Assembly (NCBI GenBank): GCA_903959715.1
Contig: CAJBXX010000043.1
Span: 1 to 5,724 of the forward strand
Reading direction: 5' to 3'
Origin: an uncultured Alphaproteobacteria bacterium
Lineage (GTDB): Bacteria > Pseudomonadota > Alphaproteobacteria > Rickettsiales > UBA1997
Length of the DNA stretch: 5,724 bases
Position 1 is the first letter of the stretch; the number at the start of each line of letters is the position of its first letter. This document shows positions 5,344 to 5,724 of this stretch, piece after piece. The notes below the pieces were generated by a model. That model ran no database searches. It had not been told where the DNA came from and saw nothing but the letters and a program-made list of their open reading frames with translations. The position numbers were made by a program, and so were the translations under genes.

Positions 5344-5428
5344 GCGGACGTGGCGAAATTGGCAGACGCACTAGACTTAGGATCTAGCGCCTCACGGCAT
5401 GTGGGTTCAAGTCCCTCCGTCCGCACCA
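5344..5428 (+). tRNA. tRNA-Leu (anticodon UAG)
   Basis: An 85-nt class II tRNA. The acceptor stem is GCGGACG (5344-5350) with CGTCCGC (5418-5424), then discriminator A and an encoded CCA (5426-5428). The anticodon arm is CTAGA-CTTAGGA-TCTAG, giving anticodon TAG, which reads leucine CUA/CUN codons. The long variable arm (GCC-TCAC-GGC) is as expected for leucine. The T-arm GTGGG-TTCAAGT-CCCTC has a T-T mismatch at its second pair (5402/5416), where a Watson-Crick pair is normal. No promoter is evident between the terminator and the gene. Confidence 0.95.
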
Positions 5429-5616
5429 TCTACTCCAAATCAAAATTCGGAAAATAAATTAAATCATTATCAAATCAGAAAATAATTTTGAATTTTTGTG
5501 GATTTGTGATCTTACAAACCTACATTTAGTAAAAACACTCGCAACGCTTACGGGAACATCCACTACAAATTTATACAAACTCGGAAAATCTTCAGGCTGT
5601 AGTTCCACCCTTGAGG
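5429..5616. other. No gene recognised; composition shift after tRNA-Leu
   Basis: The first part (5429-5515) is A/T-rich spacer. From about 5516 the sequence is clearly richer in G+C, unlike other gaps in the window. Overlapping open frames exist on both strands (for example plus 5463-5654, without ATG, and minus 5724-5563, without a start in the window), but none resembles a protein I know. It may be a gene remnant or part of a repeat element continuing to the right. Confidence 0.45.
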
Positions 5617-5665
5617 GTTATTTGCGTTTAAAAAATAGCCTAAATGGCTATTTTTAGCAAATAAC
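5617..5665. repeat. Two-tier palindromic hairpin
   Basis: The outer stem GTTATTTGC (5617-5625) pairs perfectly with GCAAATAAC (5657-5665). The inner stem AAAAATAGCC (5631-5640) pairs perfectly with GGCTATTTTT (5646-5655) around a TAAAT loop. Nineteen perfect pairs within 49 nt is far more structured than the surrounding sequence. It might end transcription but lacks a T-tract right after the stem; a palindromic repeat element is the other reading. Confidence 0.7.
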
Positions 5666-5694
5666 GGGATTAGGAGCGAAGGCGACGCAATCCC
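5666..5694. repeat. GC-richer hairpin GGGATT/AATCCC
   Basis: GGGATT (5666-5671) pairs with AATCCC (5689-5694), enclosing a 17-nt loop with GCGAAGGCG. It abuts the preceding hairpin without a spacer. The loop text resembles dispersed palindromic repeats common in bacterial intergenic regions, but copy number cannot be seen here. Confidence 0.5.
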
Positions 5695-5702
5695 TGGGGC
5701 GA

Positions 5703-5723
5703 GTCCTTTTTGAAGAAAAGGAC
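5703..5723. repeat. Hairpin GTCCTTTT/AAAAGGAC at the window edge
   Basis: A perfect 8-bp stem (5703-5710 with 5716-5723) around a TGAAG loop, the third consecutive hairpin of this block. The window ends one base later, so the element may continue. Confidence 0.6.
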
Positions 5724-5724
5724 G

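Noticed and set aside
5463..5654. Plus-strand open frame of 64 codons after the tRNA
   Set aside because: No ATG in frame, no known similarity, and it runs through the hairpin block; a competing minus-strand frame (5563-5724) is equally open. Kept only as possible remnant.

Overview
The window is AT-rich and looks like part of the chromosome of a host-associated alphaproteobacterium, most likely a member of the Rickettsiales; a Midichloriaceae-like lineage would fit. The reasons are the strong A/T bias of gaps and third codon positions, rplU-rpmA sequences of alphaproteobacterial type, and ccoG, which implies a cbb3 oxidase. This placement is inference from recognising the families; no search was run.

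Left half (1-3116): an accessory region. A 255-nt AT-rich leader carries two covarying mini-hairpins and a recurring 9-mer. It is followed by three plus-strand genes for unrecognised proteins. The first two (262 aa and 440 aa) are 24 nt apart, probably co-transcribed, and share an N-terminal module: a polar start, a Phe/Ile-rich amphipathic helical stretch, then a Ser-rich charged linker. The second holds a diverged internal duplication of about 75 residues. It ends in an apparent frameshift near a run of seven G; one base less would extend the protein to 460 aa, stopping at 2452. The third gene (167 aa) encodes a disordered protein with twelve Ser/Thr-Pro pairs and an N-terminal Cys-Cys next to a basic patch. 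The lack of recognisable enzyme domains, the amphipathic or disordered character and the basic C-termini of genes 1 and 3 are compatible with secreted or host-facing proteins, but this is a hypothesis.

Right half (3142-5428): conserved housekeeping sequence. ccoG (minus strand) encodes the cbb3-oxidase assembly ferredoxin. Divergent from it, behind a near-consensus sigma70-type promoter, lies the rplU-rpmA operon (ribosomal proteins L21 and L27), closed by a clear intrinsic terminator. A tRNA-Leu(UAG) gene follows, starting 17 nt after the terminator T-tract.

The last 296 nt (5429-5724) hold no gene I can name. Composition shifts to higher GC from about 5516, and three consecutive perfect-stem hairpins occupy 5617-5723. 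This looks like a palindromic repeat element or the edge of a mobile or decayed segment beside the tRNA.

None of the six annotated protein starts has a recognisable Shine-Dalgarno sequence, including those of the two ribosomal protein genes.
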